Source of the DNA: Megalonaias nervosa
Taxonomy: Eukaryota > Mollusca > Bivalvia > Unionida > Unionidae
Assembly (NCBI GenBank): GCA_016617855.1
Contig: JAECUM010003192.1
Coordinates: 1 to 64,000 of the forward strand
Length of the DNA: 64,000 bases
Direction: 5' to 3'
A program made the translations under genes and the position numbers. The notes under the pieces are model-generated. The model saw only the letters and a program-made list of their open reading frames with translations. It did no database searches and was not told the DNA's origin. Positions 12,481 to 25,742 of this stretch are shown in pieces. Numbering within the stretch: the stretch's first letter is position 1; every line of letters starts with the position of its first letter.

Positions 12481-15400
12481 CTTGATATAGGGATTTAACA
12501 CAGGTGTTTTTGTGATCCGTATTGGAACACATGCAATGTATTGCTGCCATCATGAGAACGATATCCTTTGCAAAACCGCGAAAGTACATTATTTGTCCTT
12601 AACAGAGTGGAACACGTGTTGCAGGCATGGGGTTACTTAAAAGTCTTATACTAAAGATTCTTTTTATCCATGATAATGGAGTAACACATAAAAGGTTGCA
12701 ATAATTCCATGTGTTAGTAATTACATAGAAGTTAGTATTCGGCAATTTTTATACTGGACGGCTGAATGACCGAAGTATATCAAAAAGAAGAATATTCATT
12801 CTTATTTCAAATACTAGCAGCAGATTTAAAGTGGATACGATTTTACCAACCAGAAATGATTCGACAGTCTCCATAACAACATACCATGGATCACCATGTC
12901 CAACAAACTACCATCGCAAAAAAGGAACTATATTGAATCCTATTAGTAAATGAAAGGAAATCTATTTTAATTTCATATTTCATTTAAGCCAAAAGAAATT
13001 ACAAACCAAATGTATTATAGACATTTTCTTTTATAACATTGTTAGAGCAGAAATCTTAAAGATATTGCTTGGACCCCTTCAGATGTTGTCGCAATCATAA
13101 CAAAAGCCATTTCGTTGAAACAAGAGGTAAACATTATTGTATTTCAGGTTGATAAAGAATGTCAAAAAGATGCCCAAATAAACACGATGGTAGATATAGT
13201 TTGGGCCATAAAACCAATTACGTTTCCTTGAAACATGACCGAAAATATATTAAAGTACTGTATATTTATGACGTAAGTGTTGGTTATTCTGACCTTCTTA
13301 GTATTTTGTTATGCCTGTATCACAACTGAAGCATGTGTTAAGTCATATAACTAATGCTGTCTATGTTTGCACTTTATTTTACTTACTGAGTATTTTAAAG
13401 TGGACCCTTGTCAAAAGCACTGGCTTGCTTTGAGCAATGCTCCCCCATTGTGCTGATAATTGTACACCATAATTCAGTAGAAATTATTGCCCTTCTCTTT
13501 TACGGAATGGTGACCATTTACACGGTTATATTTGTTTAATCTGCACTTTCCTCTGCTACTTGCCTTTCGCAACTTACGTCGCTCAGCTGATACATGTGAT
13601 AGCGTCATCGTTCCAAGGATCATTTGTTCTGGAGTGCGACCAAGCATGCCCGCGTGAAATCCCAAACGCTGCGTTTGCAGCACATGAGTTGCTGTAAACA
13701 TGCCAAGGTCATTGAGGGAGCCAAAAATATAAATCGGGATCCAGTTTACCCAGAATTAGAGAAATATGCATACACTTTGGAGATATCATCTCAAATTCGT
13801 CTGTTGATATCAACATATCAAAATTAAGAATCATATAAAATTTTTGACCATTGTTTAGGCAAACACTAGAAAATGGCACAAATAAATCAGGTTAAACTAT
13901 TTCTGAAAATATTAATTTCTGACTTAAGTTGATTTATTAGAATTCTAGAATTATGTTTGCATTATGGAGAGTGCCCATATTCCAGATTTAGGTTCGGACA
14001 ACTTTCGGACCGTATTCAAATGTTAGACTTGTAGAAGGCAATGCCAACATTTGAAATTACTGCATTTAATGTGGCAAAACATTTTTATTATTTTTAAATA
14101 ACATGTACATCTGGATTTGACATGATTTCAGTGCATTTATTGTTGCACCTAATTTTCAGATTTCCAGACTTTTACCAGGTTATATTTTGAATTAGAAAAC
14201 CTAGTTTTTAGACACTGGTATATCATTCTTCACACAAAGTGAATTAAGAACATTGTATTAAGAACATTGTATCATGATATTGTGCAAAGTAATATTTTTC
14301 TAGTGTTAAGAAAAATATAAATTTAATTGCCATGCGTATATTATAGCATAATATAAATTTAACTACCATATTTAAATACTTCATAATACTTGTTTCACAG
14401 TAGAGGAATCTTTACTTTTTAGAACAACTGTAATATTGTGTGAAATCGTATAAGCTCAACATCCTTATATGAAATTGTGAATACGTAAATAGGAAAATAA
14501 GAGTGAATACATAATGGAAAGTAAAATATAATTTATATTATATTTATTTACATATATAAATACAAGTCTCCTTTAGTGTCGATATGGTTATCTCCCCTGT
14601 TCTAATGGACTTTATGGCCCTCTATGTTTAGTATATAGGACTCACGGTACTAATTCAGTTCCCATAGTAAACCTATGCAAACACCATGATATTAAAAATT
14701 CAATAACTTAAAATTTCTGAGTGCCCATGATCAAACCTATATTTATCAGTATTGATGAAACCTGGATGTCAGCTTCTGTGTAGAGGAAAGGTTATGAGCC
14801 GCGGCAGTTTCTGGACCTGCATGAGTTTGAAACATGTGCTTTCAATTCCGCACCAAAGAGTCAGGTGCTAATTTTAGCAATGATTGTTCCAAGCTCAAGA
14901 CTGTTAAAGGACTGTAATTCCATCAATAAAACAATGTCTCTATTTTTCTTCACTTACAATTAAGATAATCTCTCAAAAGATTCTTTATCCTGAAACATAA
15001 CTTACATTATTAACCAATCCTGGCCAGCCAAACCCATATATACTCTATTAAATGTTCACCCATTTTCAGGCTGATTCCCATTTTTCCATACCATTAGTAC
15101 CGTGTGTCCTATACGTACGGATTGGCGAGGGGAAGGGTCGAATTTCGCGTATAGATGTAGGGAAGAGTAAGACCAGATAGTACGTACGCACATAACAGCA
15201 CAAACTATATTATAGCTACTACCAGTAAAACTCATGTGCTTTAACTTCCCCCCAAACAACAGACACCCCCCCCCCCAACGGAACTGTATTATTCATTCGT
15301 TCATTTATCAGTTTATAATTTCTAAAATGATTGTTGCCAGGTATCCCTAACACTGTTAACTTGTTGGCATTTCAATTCAAGGGGAAGCTCTCGATGAAAC

Positions 15401-15680
15401 AAGCTCACTGTCCTTTTCTGTTTTCTAGAACAGTTCATAGATTTTGTTATCTGGCACAGCGTATAGGATATGTATCTGCAAAAGTACAGATGGAATTTCT
15501 TCCTTTGACCAGTACTGTCCATCGCTTTCAAACAGTGAGATTAAGAAACGAATGTGCTCAGTATGTGGATTTATCATGTATTCCAAGACAAAGTCAAACG
15601 CCACCTGAGGAGCGCACAAGACAAAACTAATTTGGCAGCTGAGGATATGACCGTTGATTTGTGCTGTTTAACCTACATAA
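12481..15680. other. Non-coding stretch, no gene seen
   Basis: It is AT-rich throughout. Short frames (for example 13474-13701 minus and 15331-15630 plus) lack domain motifs and splice support. Confidence 0.4.
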
Positions 15681-15686
15681 ATTTGT

Positions 15687-15687
<1 letters not shown>

Positions 15688-15726
<39 letters not shown>
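15688..15726 (+). repeat. (TG)n microsatellite
   Basis: About 19 TG units, not attached to a recognisable SINE body. Confidence 0.95.
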
Positions 15727-15730
<4 letters not shown>

Positions 15731-16250
15731 TTAGAACGCAGCAGCGTAAGAACGTACTGGGGAGAGGGTAGAATAAAGTACACCATGTCCCACAAAGGGG
15801 GTGGGGGTGGTCGAGAATGGACGGCCTCTTGTTCAGAAATGTCTGCTCAAATGTAGCAGGCAAGCTTTCATATCAAGCCAGTACCAGATGAACCCAGAAT
15901 TTATTATGACTGTTTATGCATCATAATAAACAGTCCTAATGAGTGGTGTGAGAAGTGGGATCCTGAAAACTGAAATAAAACAAAAATTATAAAAAAGGTT
16001 CAATTAAAATCGTTCAGTTTTGAATATTTGCTTGTTAACTTGCCATTTGTTTAAAACAAACGAATACAAATAATAAAACTATTTTTCTCGGAGTCGTATA
16101 GAAGGTACGTGACTCTTTATTACAAGACAGAGACAAACTAGAATCCCGTGCTCATTATGCTAAAGGTACATTTTTGTCGTGGTGTGAGAAACTTATTGTA
16201 AAGTATAGCAAATGTTCCCACAAATTACACGAAATGCAGGAAAGTACGTG

Positions 16251-16555
16251 CGGGTGTGTGATTTGGATTTTTAACGTAGCTTTAAGAATTTTCCAGTCAT
16301 ATCGCTACGATGTCTGCAGTGTGACAGTTTATTGTGAGTTCTAGCAGTGGGGCATAGTAATGCAGACAAGTAGCATCAATTTCCACCCAGCCACATTATC
16401 CGGACACTTGGTCGACCAGTCCTATTACTAACCTCTTAATGCTGAGCGCCAAGCGAGGCAGCTGACTGTACCATTGTTATTAGTCTTTGGTATAACTCGG
16501 CCGGGGTTCGAACCCGCGACCTCTGCCATCTGAGACGAATGTTCTAACCACTTAA
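16251..16555 (-). repeat. tRNA-derived SINE, family A (copy 4)
   Basis: Reverse-strand copy. The tail is reduced to a few GT units at 16251-16260. The body has 'ctctgacatcg'-type sequence complementary to the family, and the B box reads 'ggggttcgaaccc' on the plus strand. The head is cut short near 16555. Confidence 0.85.
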
Positions 16556-17463
16556 TAGCATGAAAGTAAGCAATCTATTCAAGAAAACTAAAGAGAAAAC
16601 CAGACTCACAAAGCAAAATTGCAAACCATGGAATAAGAAGCATTGCATAAGCTTCAAAATGCGTAGTAAGATAAACACTAAAATGACACCATATTTATTT
16701 GATGGACATTTAGATATTAGTAAATATAAGACCCAATATAATATTGATCAAAAATTGAAATGACTGAGGAAAAATGCAAAAGCAACCTAGCAGCTTGTGT
16801 GGTATGGATCGTTCACCGGTCAGAAAACTTGAGAATGAACACACATTATCAGCATAAATAAATGGAACACCAATAAACATATTTAGATATGTAAACAGAG
16901 TTGAAAACGTTAGCCGAAAGTAAGGTCTCGACACAGAGAGAAAGCGAGATTATTCCTTAACTAATCCAGAATGTCAGCACACTTTCCTGAACAGCAGTAC
17001 CTTCTGCAAGCAGTGATATAGTAGAAACTTTAGCAATAGATCAATTCACTGAAGCCATCAATGACTCGGATATGATACAAACACATACGGAACAAAGGGC
17101 AATGACTATGGCGGTGTCTGGATGACATTTTGTGAATGCAGAAGCACAACGAATAGCTGACAGATAGTAAGTTATGCTCCGAAAATGCCCTACTTCAGTA
17201 AACACAAACATCGGGCGGTTTTAATACCAGAACAATAATATTTAAACTAAATGGGGAGGAAACTCTGTAGAGAATGAATAGCGCTAAACACGTCTTGAAG
17301 AGGTCGAGGTGATTAGACAGAAAACAGAAGTTAAGATCAAACACAAAACCAGGGATATTGGAATAGGGCACGTTCACGAACTTGAGTTTCTCTCGATTAA
17401 ATATTCCCATTATTAAAACATTAAAGCATGTGAAAGCATAGGATGCACATACGAACTTAAGAA

Positions 17464-17465
<2 letters not shown>

Positions 17466-17558
<93 letters not shown>
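17466..17558. repeat. (TA)n microsatellite
   Basis: About 46 uninterrupted TA units. Confidence 0.97.
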
Positions 17559-17559
<1 letters not shown>

Positions 17560-18385
17560 CAATGAAATTATATTATTTTGTGACCGGAACAAGATTGCAA
17601 AATTTAAGAAAATTCATCTAGACCAGTGTCCAAGTCTAGTAAAGGTCAACCGGTAATTAGTAAATAACGAGGAGTAAATCGGGACATATACACTTAGGCA
17701 GATATGAACATTGAAATGCTTGTTGCAGAATGACAACAAGACGGGATTTGGGAGAAAGATTTCATGGTGGCATGCGTGGCATGCGTGTGTGATGAAAGGC
17801 AAGCGATGTTTATATTTGAATGGAAATAAAATTACCCGTTTGTTATAATATCGCGGGAGATATCTGTTGCCGGGTGGCAGCTACTAAAAGTGTTGTAATT
17901 TATTCAAATTCTACCTGCTTCTAGAATCATAGTATACAGAAACTGTTGCGAAATATGTGAGAAGATTCCTATGAAGTTATTGAATTGGAAAAGATGTTTG
18001 TGGAAAAAATTCGATTCTTAGTATCCAAAGCTCTAGGAAACCCAACGTGCATATCACGTATTGCAATACTAAATTCTGTGACTGATCCATGTAAAGCATT
18101 TAAAGATTCAGTAGTAACTTAATTTCATCCTGTACAAATAGATGCCTGTACCATGCCTGAAGCAAAGAATATCTCAGAAACGGATATTAAAATTAAAGGT
18201 CTACTAGTGTCTAATATGCATTATATATCATAATGTTCATTTTCGCTAAATAACTCCGAAAATGTGCATTTTAGATGTAGGTTTTAACTCACAATGGAGA
18301 AAATTATGATTATTTGAGCGTACATCGATGTTTTACGGAAAACGTGCGGAAATACTTATACACTTCCGGTGAAAAAGCGGATTTC

Positions 18386-18398
18386 CGGAAGTGACGCA
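18386..18398 (+). promoter_or_regulatory. ETS/CRE-like composite motif before the P2RX7_C gene
   Basis: The sequence 'cggaagtgacgca' joins an ETS-type GGAA site to a TGACGCA half-CRE/ATF site, 34 nt before the ATG at 18432. The identical 13-mer lies before the THAP gene on the other strand (23757-23769). ETS/CRE composites are known in housekeeping promoters. Its function here is inferred. Confidence 0.55.
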
Positions 18399-18431
18399 CT
18401 GTCGGGAAGTCCCTCAAGTTGAGCGTATGTG

Positions 18432-20083
18432 ATGATAATGGGTGATAGTGACGACTCTAGCGAATTTATGGCAAATTTGTCATGCTCATCTTTGTCGTTT
18501 GAGGAAAGTGAAGGCTTTGAAGATGGCCAATTTCATGAATCTGAAGAAGATTCTGCTCGCTATGAAGTGAGGCCGTATCAATTTTAGCCCGAACGAGACG
18601 AGGATGAAGGCCCTGAAGAGAACATAGCACATGATCAAGCTGAGCAGCTCTTGGGCTCTACATTCTGGTAATTACTATTATCATTATTGTAATTATTGCT
18701 AATTATTACTAATGTTATTATTCTTTCGCTAATGTTATTTAAATTTCATAATGAAAAGAGAAGTAAACGAATTTGAGCAAAAGCTTGTAGGATGACTTCA
18801 GAGAAGATTTTTATTTAGGCTTGGTTCATTAGTAACTAGTGGTGTTACAGTATAACACTTAAGAATCGGACTGTGAGAGGTGTTGATATAAATGCTTTAT
18901 TAATTTTATGACTCAAGTTTGTTCCTTTAAACCACGATGAAATGCAGACCCTGAATGTACCTTTTAATCTTAGCCAGCATATTTTTCCATGTCGGTTAAG
19001 GTGCACAGTACTAATGGGAAATAATGCATAAAGGTTTATGGGGAAACTAATAATGAGTATAATATAATACATTTCTGATGAAATGTACATTTCAGTATTG
19101 TGGTACAAAGGTACAACAAAAGTCTGACCATTTATCACACATATATATGTTTTGCACTTTGAAATGCAAGTGCTACAAGTCTGCTGTCTAACACAATAAT
19201 TATCTACCACGTATATTGCTCTATTCAGGTGTACGTGTGGAAATTGCAGCAGTAAAGAAACAGTTGAAGAGTGTAGATGCGGTAAAGAGATCAATGTGAT
19301 TTTGGATTAGACCGAGGAGCTCAGTGTGGATTGTATCATCGATCATCCTAGATTTCAGGCAGTTTGCTTGGATGAATATATCCTGGATGCAGCATACTAT
19401 GCATACAGACAGCAGTATGGAAATTGTGTCAGAGTACGTAAACAATTATTGGCAAAATGTTCTCACAATAGTTATGGCGGCAATATCAGGTCCCTTTTGG
19501 GAAAAGCGATTGCTGAATGCACATAAATATAAAACAAAGTTACTCATAAATTCATGAAATCACTCCTTCATTTAGAAAATGTGACATTTTTCTTATGTGG
19601 AGTTTTCACCCAAACCTTTCAAGAATAAACCCTGCTAGCATTATTTGTCTGTTGTACTGGAAATTATCATGAAAAAAATCCATAACTTCAATCGAAGAAT
19701 AATTTCATTTCTTGAACAGACTCTGCACTATGACATTTAAAACATGCTGTTTTCTGTTCCTAATCACTTTAGATTCATTTAGCTTCGTACCATTGATTGT
19801 AGTAAAATCTAATTTTATACTAAAGGTCTTGACTCAGAAAACTTGAAATAAATAAGTTAAAACCAGAATAGGTGACATAATATAACTTTATTCAAGTCTA
19901 AAATATGTTGCATATTCTATTTTCAGTCATAATAGATACACTGCGTACAGACCGCTGGCAAGATGGTGCTGGGGATATCTTGGCCGTGAAATCCGAGTTG
20001 CTTTGCCATCCTGTGCAGTAGATGCAATCAGGCAGAAGTTCCCAAGTGAAGGTGGTAACTACACAGGTTTCAAGCACTTGTAG
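18432..20083 (+). pseudogene. P2X7 C-terminal-domain (P2RX7_C-type) gene, broken
   Basis: Three exons are seen: 18432-18667, 19229-about 19436 and 19927-20083. Exon 1 is acidic and Ser-rich, with an R-P-Y-Q-F then P-E-R-D-E-D block. Its junction to exon 2 splices in phase to give the family's W-C-T-C-G-N-C cysteine cluster. Exon 2 continues to D-H-P-R-F-Q-A-V-C-L-D and A-Y-Y-A-Y-R-Q-Q-Y-G. Exon 3 carries R-Y-T-A-Y-R-x-x-x-R-W-C-W-G-Y-L-G, L-P-S-C-A-V and F-P-S-E-G, then a stop. Known family: zinc- and nucleotide-binding cytosolic domain of P2X7, also found as many standalone genes in invertebrates. There is no channel part here. It is broken by in-frame stops after R-P-Y-Q-F and after N-V-I-L-D, and the phase between exons 2 and 3 does not fit. 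The role of such standalone copies is unknown to me. Confidence 0.75.
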
Positions 20084-21100
20084 TTATCTTGCAAATCGTG
20101 ATGTCAGAACCTGGATAGCCGTCGACTTGTCTGGCCTCAGGGATTGGCTGCATAGAGATGGTGGCATCTATCAACTGACTGGTTTCCTGACCATTTCTTC
20201 CAGTGCTGCAATCAACTCTTCAACATATTCTGAAAGAAGAAATTTTTCCCACCATAATTTAAGAAAGAAAAATTTCATCCATTGCCTATATTCACGCTGA
20301 CAATTTTTATAACAAAAATTTTTAAATAGGAATAAAGTTAAAATGGTATTCATTTTAACAAACATAAATAGTATTTGAATGTATAATTATTTTGTTACAA
20401 TATTTGATTTTGAATGTTTGCTACAAACATAAATCTGCACCGACTTTATTCCGATTAAAATCCAGGACTTTCTTTTGATTAAAATAAATTAAATGAAGCT
20501 GCTTTGCCATCATTTTGAGTGTATGCGATCAGGTGGAACTTCCCAAGTGAAAGTGTTAGCTACACTCATTTCAAGGACTTGTACTTTGCTTGCAAATTGG
20601 ATGTGTAAGACTGGACAGCATTCGACTTGTCTGGTCTCTGGAATTGGTTGCATAGATATGGCGATAAGTATCAACAGAATCTGGCTTCTTGACAATATCC
20701 TCCAGTGCTGCCATCAACTCTCCAACATAGTCTGAAAGAAGGAATCTCCCACCGTAGTTTAAGAAGCTCACAAGAATTAAATCCACTTCCTATATCCCCA
20801 CAAATAATTTACTAAAATAATTAAGAGAACTGGAAACAAAATTTAAATAGTATTCATTTTAACAAATATAAATTGTAATAGAATGAATAATAATTTTGTC
20901 ATGATGTATGATTCTGAATATGTGCTACAAAAATGAATCCGCATCGACTCTGTTTTGGTTAATATCCATGAAATTTGATTTGCTTTGGCATCCTCTGCAG
21001 CAGATGCAATTAGGTGGAATTTTCCAGCTGAAATGGTAACTGTACAGGTTTCAAAGACTTGTACTTATATTGTCCTTTTGCTGGTCTATGGCAGTAGCGA
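19927..21100 (+). repeat. Three tandem copies of the P2RX7_C terminal exon region (~0.5 kb unit)
   Basis: The exon-3 core (alanine-leucine-proline-serine, then D-A-I-R, F-P-S-E) recurs with stops at about 20500-20660 and, more decayed, at about 20980-21075. Spacing is about 501 and 481 bp. Flanking sequence is duplicated too: 'cattttaaca' at 20351 recurs at 20855, and a 'gcaccgact'-like stretch lies before copies 2 and 3. Past the stop in copy 1, copies 1 and 2 still share F/V-D-L-S-G-L-x-x-W-L-H-R, so the ancestral exon was longer than the present frame. Confidence 0.75.
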
Positions 21101-21416
21101 CAAGTCCATAATAAGAACAGCAGCTGTTCCTCAAACACAATAAACTTTCTCTCAGACATAAGGTTGGAAGATGGTTATTCTGAACTGGAAAGAAAATGAA
21201 AATGCAATAGAGCAAGTTTTTAGAACTTGAGCAACAATGATATTTTTAAGCATCCAGGAAATTTATTATTTAGTAATTCTTATGTCGTGCTGATAACCGG
21301 ATTAATATGTGGAAAAATTTACTGAATTGTATAGGCCATAAATAGTACTGTTAAGAATTTGATAGCACCATCAAATCAGTAATTATTTCATGCATGCTGA
21401 AGTCATGCAATTTACA

Positions 21417-23686
21417 TTACCCTTCTCCAGAGGTATTTGAGTTGAAGCTGGAATCCATAGGGTCACTCTCATTTGGTTTGTAGCTTGAATCATAGGACTC
21501 CCTTATCATGGAACATTCATCATCAATATCATGAATATCATTATCAGGGTCTGCGTCCGGTTCATCAGAACTGTCTATTGTGTTCTCCATTTCACTATCT
21601 GTGGGGACGTCTAAAGAACACTGAATACCTTTGCTCCTTCTCTGTACGTGCCGGACATTTATCTGACAACCTGTGAAATGTGAATTATCATACTTGTGTA
21701 TACTGATCATCATGATTTTCACACAGATGAGTAATTCTCATGAATATGCTTATCAATAACAGTGTATTATTGCTAGGTAACAAAAAGTGGACAAGCGATT
21801 GGTATACCGAGACAATTGCTTACACGATCATACTGAACTTAGTTAATAAAATGTTACCTGTGTCATTTGCTTGTTAATTTTTAATGGTGAGATTATAACA
21901 TTGAGTCACTTTACATCATTGAATTACAACAGTACACATGCACATCATGAATGAAAGATATTACTAAACTTGATGAGTTGAAATATCTTATACTTGAGTG
22001 TGCATTCGTTCATGGAACTAGTTATATATGTATTATTATTACCAAAATCAATTTGTTTCCATCTCACTAATGCTTGAATTCTCTTGGATCTCTTAAGTAT
22101 CCTGTCAGTCTGACATTCAACAGCAATACTACACGAGTATGTGTCTAGTCCCTGAAACAAAAGCAATACATGAAAAATGTGTTTGGCAAATTCTAGTGAA
22201 TACTTTGCATTAGATAAGGTGGTCATACTTTAAGTTTTATGTATGTTTGAGCAATAAATGACAAATGAGTCAAACCTCTTTTGTTACTTATAGAAACTAT
22301 GGCTGATCATAATTTGTGACATATAACCAACACATTGCCGAGCTTTTCCGCAATACATAATGACATATCTTTATTGTTACTCGTATGCTATCATATATGA
22401 GGCCATATAAAATCGTATGAAGCTATACCAACCATTTGAACACTTGAAATGCATGGAAAGTTCTCGGTGACATCAATATGCACACCATGATATGTCACAC
22501 CATCTACTGTTGACTGTGTGATTGGTGTCTTTTGGGTTCTCTTTTGTACATTATCTTCTGGATGCTGGTTCTGAAAAATCTCTTTCAACACCTAACAAAA
22601 GGATATAAATAAATCGAGCAGCATTAGAAGTTTATTAAAGGCTAAATTCTTTTTATATTACCTTCTGTGATTCTGTACACAATGTGAATAATAATAATAA
22701 TATACTTTCCACATCGAACAAACATTACTATTCACATTTGCAATCAATGGGTTGTGGGTGTGAATCCAACCTAGACCAGGATCCACTGACACAATAGTGT
22801 ATATCTAAGCAAGGAAGGTAATTTATTCCCAGAAACGCAGAACTAATTAGTTTTTACAATTAAACACAATCAATACACCAACTAATCACACCATTTAAGC
22901 ATGAGAAAACTTGTGATATATCATTATTATTATTGTTGAAAACAGCAACAGACAGGAAACAAGCTACGGCATCCACAACAATTTTTTCTAGGGTGAGGTC
23001 CAAGCAATGCAGAGAATTGTTTGGGGAAAGATATATATAGTTTTTGCACCATTGCACACACGTCCACACACAGATCATGATAAAGCGGGTTTCATATTTT
23101 TGGGAGTAAGGGTGGACCTATTACAATTTACAGACACCCTCCACTAAAACCACCCTCTCCCATTAATAATCGCTCGTAAGGTAGGTATATTTGTGGCAAG
23201 AGTATAGGGTTGACAACAAATACTATAGCATCCTAAAATCAATAAACTTTTTACCCTTGCTCGCTCTCGCTTTTGAAAAGCTCCTCTTGGGCTACGTGTT
23301 GTTAGGCCTGCCGTAACCCTTGATTTTTGTTGATCTGGTGTGCATGTACTCTGGGTTATCTGGTGCTGATCTGGTGTGCATGTACTCAGGGCTATGTGGT
23401 GAGAAAACACACTTGGAACGGCATTTGGCAGGAGTCGTTTAATGGACTTAATCCCAAATGACTCTTTCATTTTATAGGCGGGATCGAAATCGTCTTCTCT
23501 GAAGTGGTCACTACAGACAACTTGACTATCTCGCCTGTCACTAGTCGGCTCAGTCCAGTCTTTTCTTGTCGTTCGTATCTGCTTAATCCATTGTTTCCTT
23601 GAAACAGGATTAGTAGGAAATGAGTGCAAACTCACTAATTCTCGTGTTGTATTGCTACAACCTCCAACAATACACCTTTTTACCAT
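21417..23686 (-). CDS. THAP-type zinc-finger protein, four exons
   Basis: Proposed exons on the minus strand are 23686-23255, 22591-22433, 22151-22068 and 21662-21417. All are joined in phase 0, giving 306 residues. The ATG at 23686 sits in a good context (aaaATGG). Residues 1-94 are a C2CH THAP domain with C5, C10, P24, W33, P47, C58 and H61 and the closing A-V-P-S-V-F box (89-94). These domains bind zinc and DNA, and such proteins are nuclear. After it come two S-T-C-T-P-D-Q repeats and a basic stretch. Exon 3 has V-E-C-Q-T-D and exon 4 G-I-Q-C-S-L, short Q-T/C-type motifs seen in uncharacterised THAP proteins. The C-terminus is very acidic and Ser-rich. No transposase core is visible. The exon-4 acceptor (CAG at 21663-21665) was chosen because it keeps phase; an upstream CAG would not. 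The donor of exon 1 is GTAAAA. The THAP domain is near certain; the later exons are a model. Confidence 0.7.
23255..23686 (-). CDS. THAP domain exon (first exon)
   Basis: This 144-codon exon carries the whole DNA-binding domain. All eight residues that define the family are present, including the C-x4-C pair, the W and P between the cysteine pairs, C-x2-H and the terminal AVPS box. The frame is open beyond the donor to 23144 and then stops. Confidence 0.9.
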
Positions 23687-23756
23687 TTTGTTTCACACAC
23701 GGCTCCACTTGTTGAACGTAACTACAATGAAAATTGGAAAGCTGTGTTCCCTACAC

Positions 23757-23769
23757 TGCGTCACTTCCG
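23757..23769 (-). promoter_or_regulatory. ETS/CRE-like composite motif before the THAP gene
   Basis: Read on the minus strand it is 'cggaagtgacgca', 71 nt before the THAP ATG. It is identical to the 13-mer before the plus-strand P2RX7_C gene, and the similarity extends a few bases on ('TGTxGGGAA'). Confidence 0.55.
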
Positions 23770-23779
23770 CTGTGCCTTA

Positions 23780-25067
23780 CGGAAATTACCGAGCGCGAAA
23801 TCAGCTAGGAACGTTTTGCCTCCAACGATAAAAAATCCATGTTCTGTAGTCATTATTTTCATTAATGATGAGGTATATGATAAAATACCTATACAAATCG
23901 CTTCGTGAAGGTTAAATTTATAATATAAACGAAAGTCGTGTGAGTGCACTAGTAGACCTTTAATATACCTACATTTAATAAACCTAGATGACCTTCATGA
24001 AAGATCCTCAAATAATGTATTTGTGTGATCAATCCCAATCCCAACCACCCCCAAAAACTCCCAATACCATTTACACAAATAACATTATTAATCTGCATCC
24101 ATAAAAATTCCCTTGCAATAATATTAATAATAATTACAGAAGAAACCAAGGAAATAACTTAAACTGACATAATTAGAATGTGTCCCACAAATCACAAAAC
24201 ATTCGTGTAGATATGGCAAATTAACCAAATGGATATGTGATATTTCTGGTCATTTAAGAGGCCTGAGCAAAAAATACGGTAAATGACTCACAACCTTTAC
24301 CTCATAGGGGCTTGACACAATTTCTGGCTCCAAATGGGCGTCTGACCCTGAAATGAAATTAGGCTATCGCCAATTTTGAAGTAAAAGAAGAAAATAGACC
24401 AAATCCTTTTTCTAACGTGATGGGCAACAGTAAATATTTTATAAAATGGCGTTTCGTCTTTGGAATATCCCTGTAACATACACCAAACTGAAATACTTTG
24501 TATGTATTACACAAAGTTGTATATTGTATCCAGATGGCCTGAGTTGTTGTTCCAAGATGTTGAGAATCAACTTAAAACCCTTTTCATATCTTTGTACAGG
24601 CTGGGAAAAGAAAACTTGAAGCGCAGTCCAAAATTATTTTGTTCAGCCTTTTGAGACCCAAGTCATCTGTAAGGTTATCACTTGAGAAGGGTAGAAGCTA
24701 TTATTTAGTGACCAGTTGCAAGAAATGCCAAAACAACTTATTTGTTACTTATATTATTAATCCTATTTTCAGAGACTTGATATAAACTTTAAGCATTTTC
24801 ATCACTTCTTAGAAAAGAATAAAGCGTTTGAATGGCCTGATGAATATCCAAAGTTATTTGATACTTAAAAGCAACATTCAGCAAAGGTTCCAATATTTGT
24901 ACGTTGTAACTGAATATGACATATTCATTATGTTCACATTGGACAGAGTTTTGTTCTATCCCAAGCGTATGATGAGAAAGAAAGTTTCATCTGCAATTTT
25001 AGCAAAAGAGCATCAACAATGAGCTACGATTCAGTATAGTTAGCAGAACAGTACTGGTAAAATTAAA

Positions 25068-25068
<1 letters not shown>
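23780..25068. other. Non-coding stretch, no gene seen
   Basis: Short frames at 24460-24654 and 24828-25022 (plus) look slightly protein-like but have no family motifs. I could not assemble them. Confidence 0.4.
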
Positions 25069-25100
<32 letters not shown>

Positions 25101-25383
25101 TATGGATTTTTAACGTAGCTTGAACATTGTTTCAGTCATATCGCTACGATGTCTTTAGTGTGGCAGTTTATAATGATGTCTAGCACTGGCGTATCCCATT
25201 CAGTCACATTATCCTGACACTTGACCGACTAGTCCTAACACTAACCTCTTAATGCTGAGGATCTTGCGAGGCAGCTGTTAGTACCATTTTTTGTTCGTCT
25301 TTGGTATGACTCGGCCGGGGTTCTAGCCCATGACCTCCCGATTACGAGGGGGACGATCTAACTACTAGGCCACCGGTGCGGTA
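25069..25383 (-). repeat. tRNA-derived SINE, family A (copy 5) with (TG)n tail
   Basis: Reverse-strand copy with a (TG)n tail at 25069-25099 and a full body. The head ends 'ctaggccaccggtgcgg'. Its B box is mutated on the plus strand ('ggggttctagccc'). Confidence 0.88.
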
Positions 25384-25711
25384 CAGCATGAGGACGCGCT
25401 CTAAAGATATTATGAACTTCTGAAAGAGTGGTAGGTTTAAGGTGAAGTCGTTACATTTGCAACATGTACAATGGAGACAATGTTGGTATATCTCTATGTT
25501 ACTTTCATGAAGTGTGGCTGATATTTTCTTTGGATATTGTACTTGTGGAAATTGTACTTGATCTAAGCACATAGCTAACTAAAGTGACTGCTCCTTTGTT
25601 CTCAAAAAATCAGCCTGAATTAGTCGAAAGTACACTATCTTTAGGAGTTATTAAAACAGGGAAAATGTATGAATTACCAAATACATAAATGTAAGAAAAG
25701 GGTATCGGATC

Positions 25712-25735
<24 letters not shown>
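25712..25735. repeat. Poly(T) run
   Basis: About 24 consecutive T. It could be the tail of a reverse-strand retroposed sequence, but I see no such body beside it. Confidence 0.8.

Positions 25736-25739
<4 letters not shown>

Positions 25740-25742
<3 letters not shown>

Noticed and set aside
18845..19294. 149-residue minus-strand frame
   Set aside because: It overlaps an intron and exon 2 of the P2RX7_C-type gene on the other strand and has no domain motif. Treated as a shadow.
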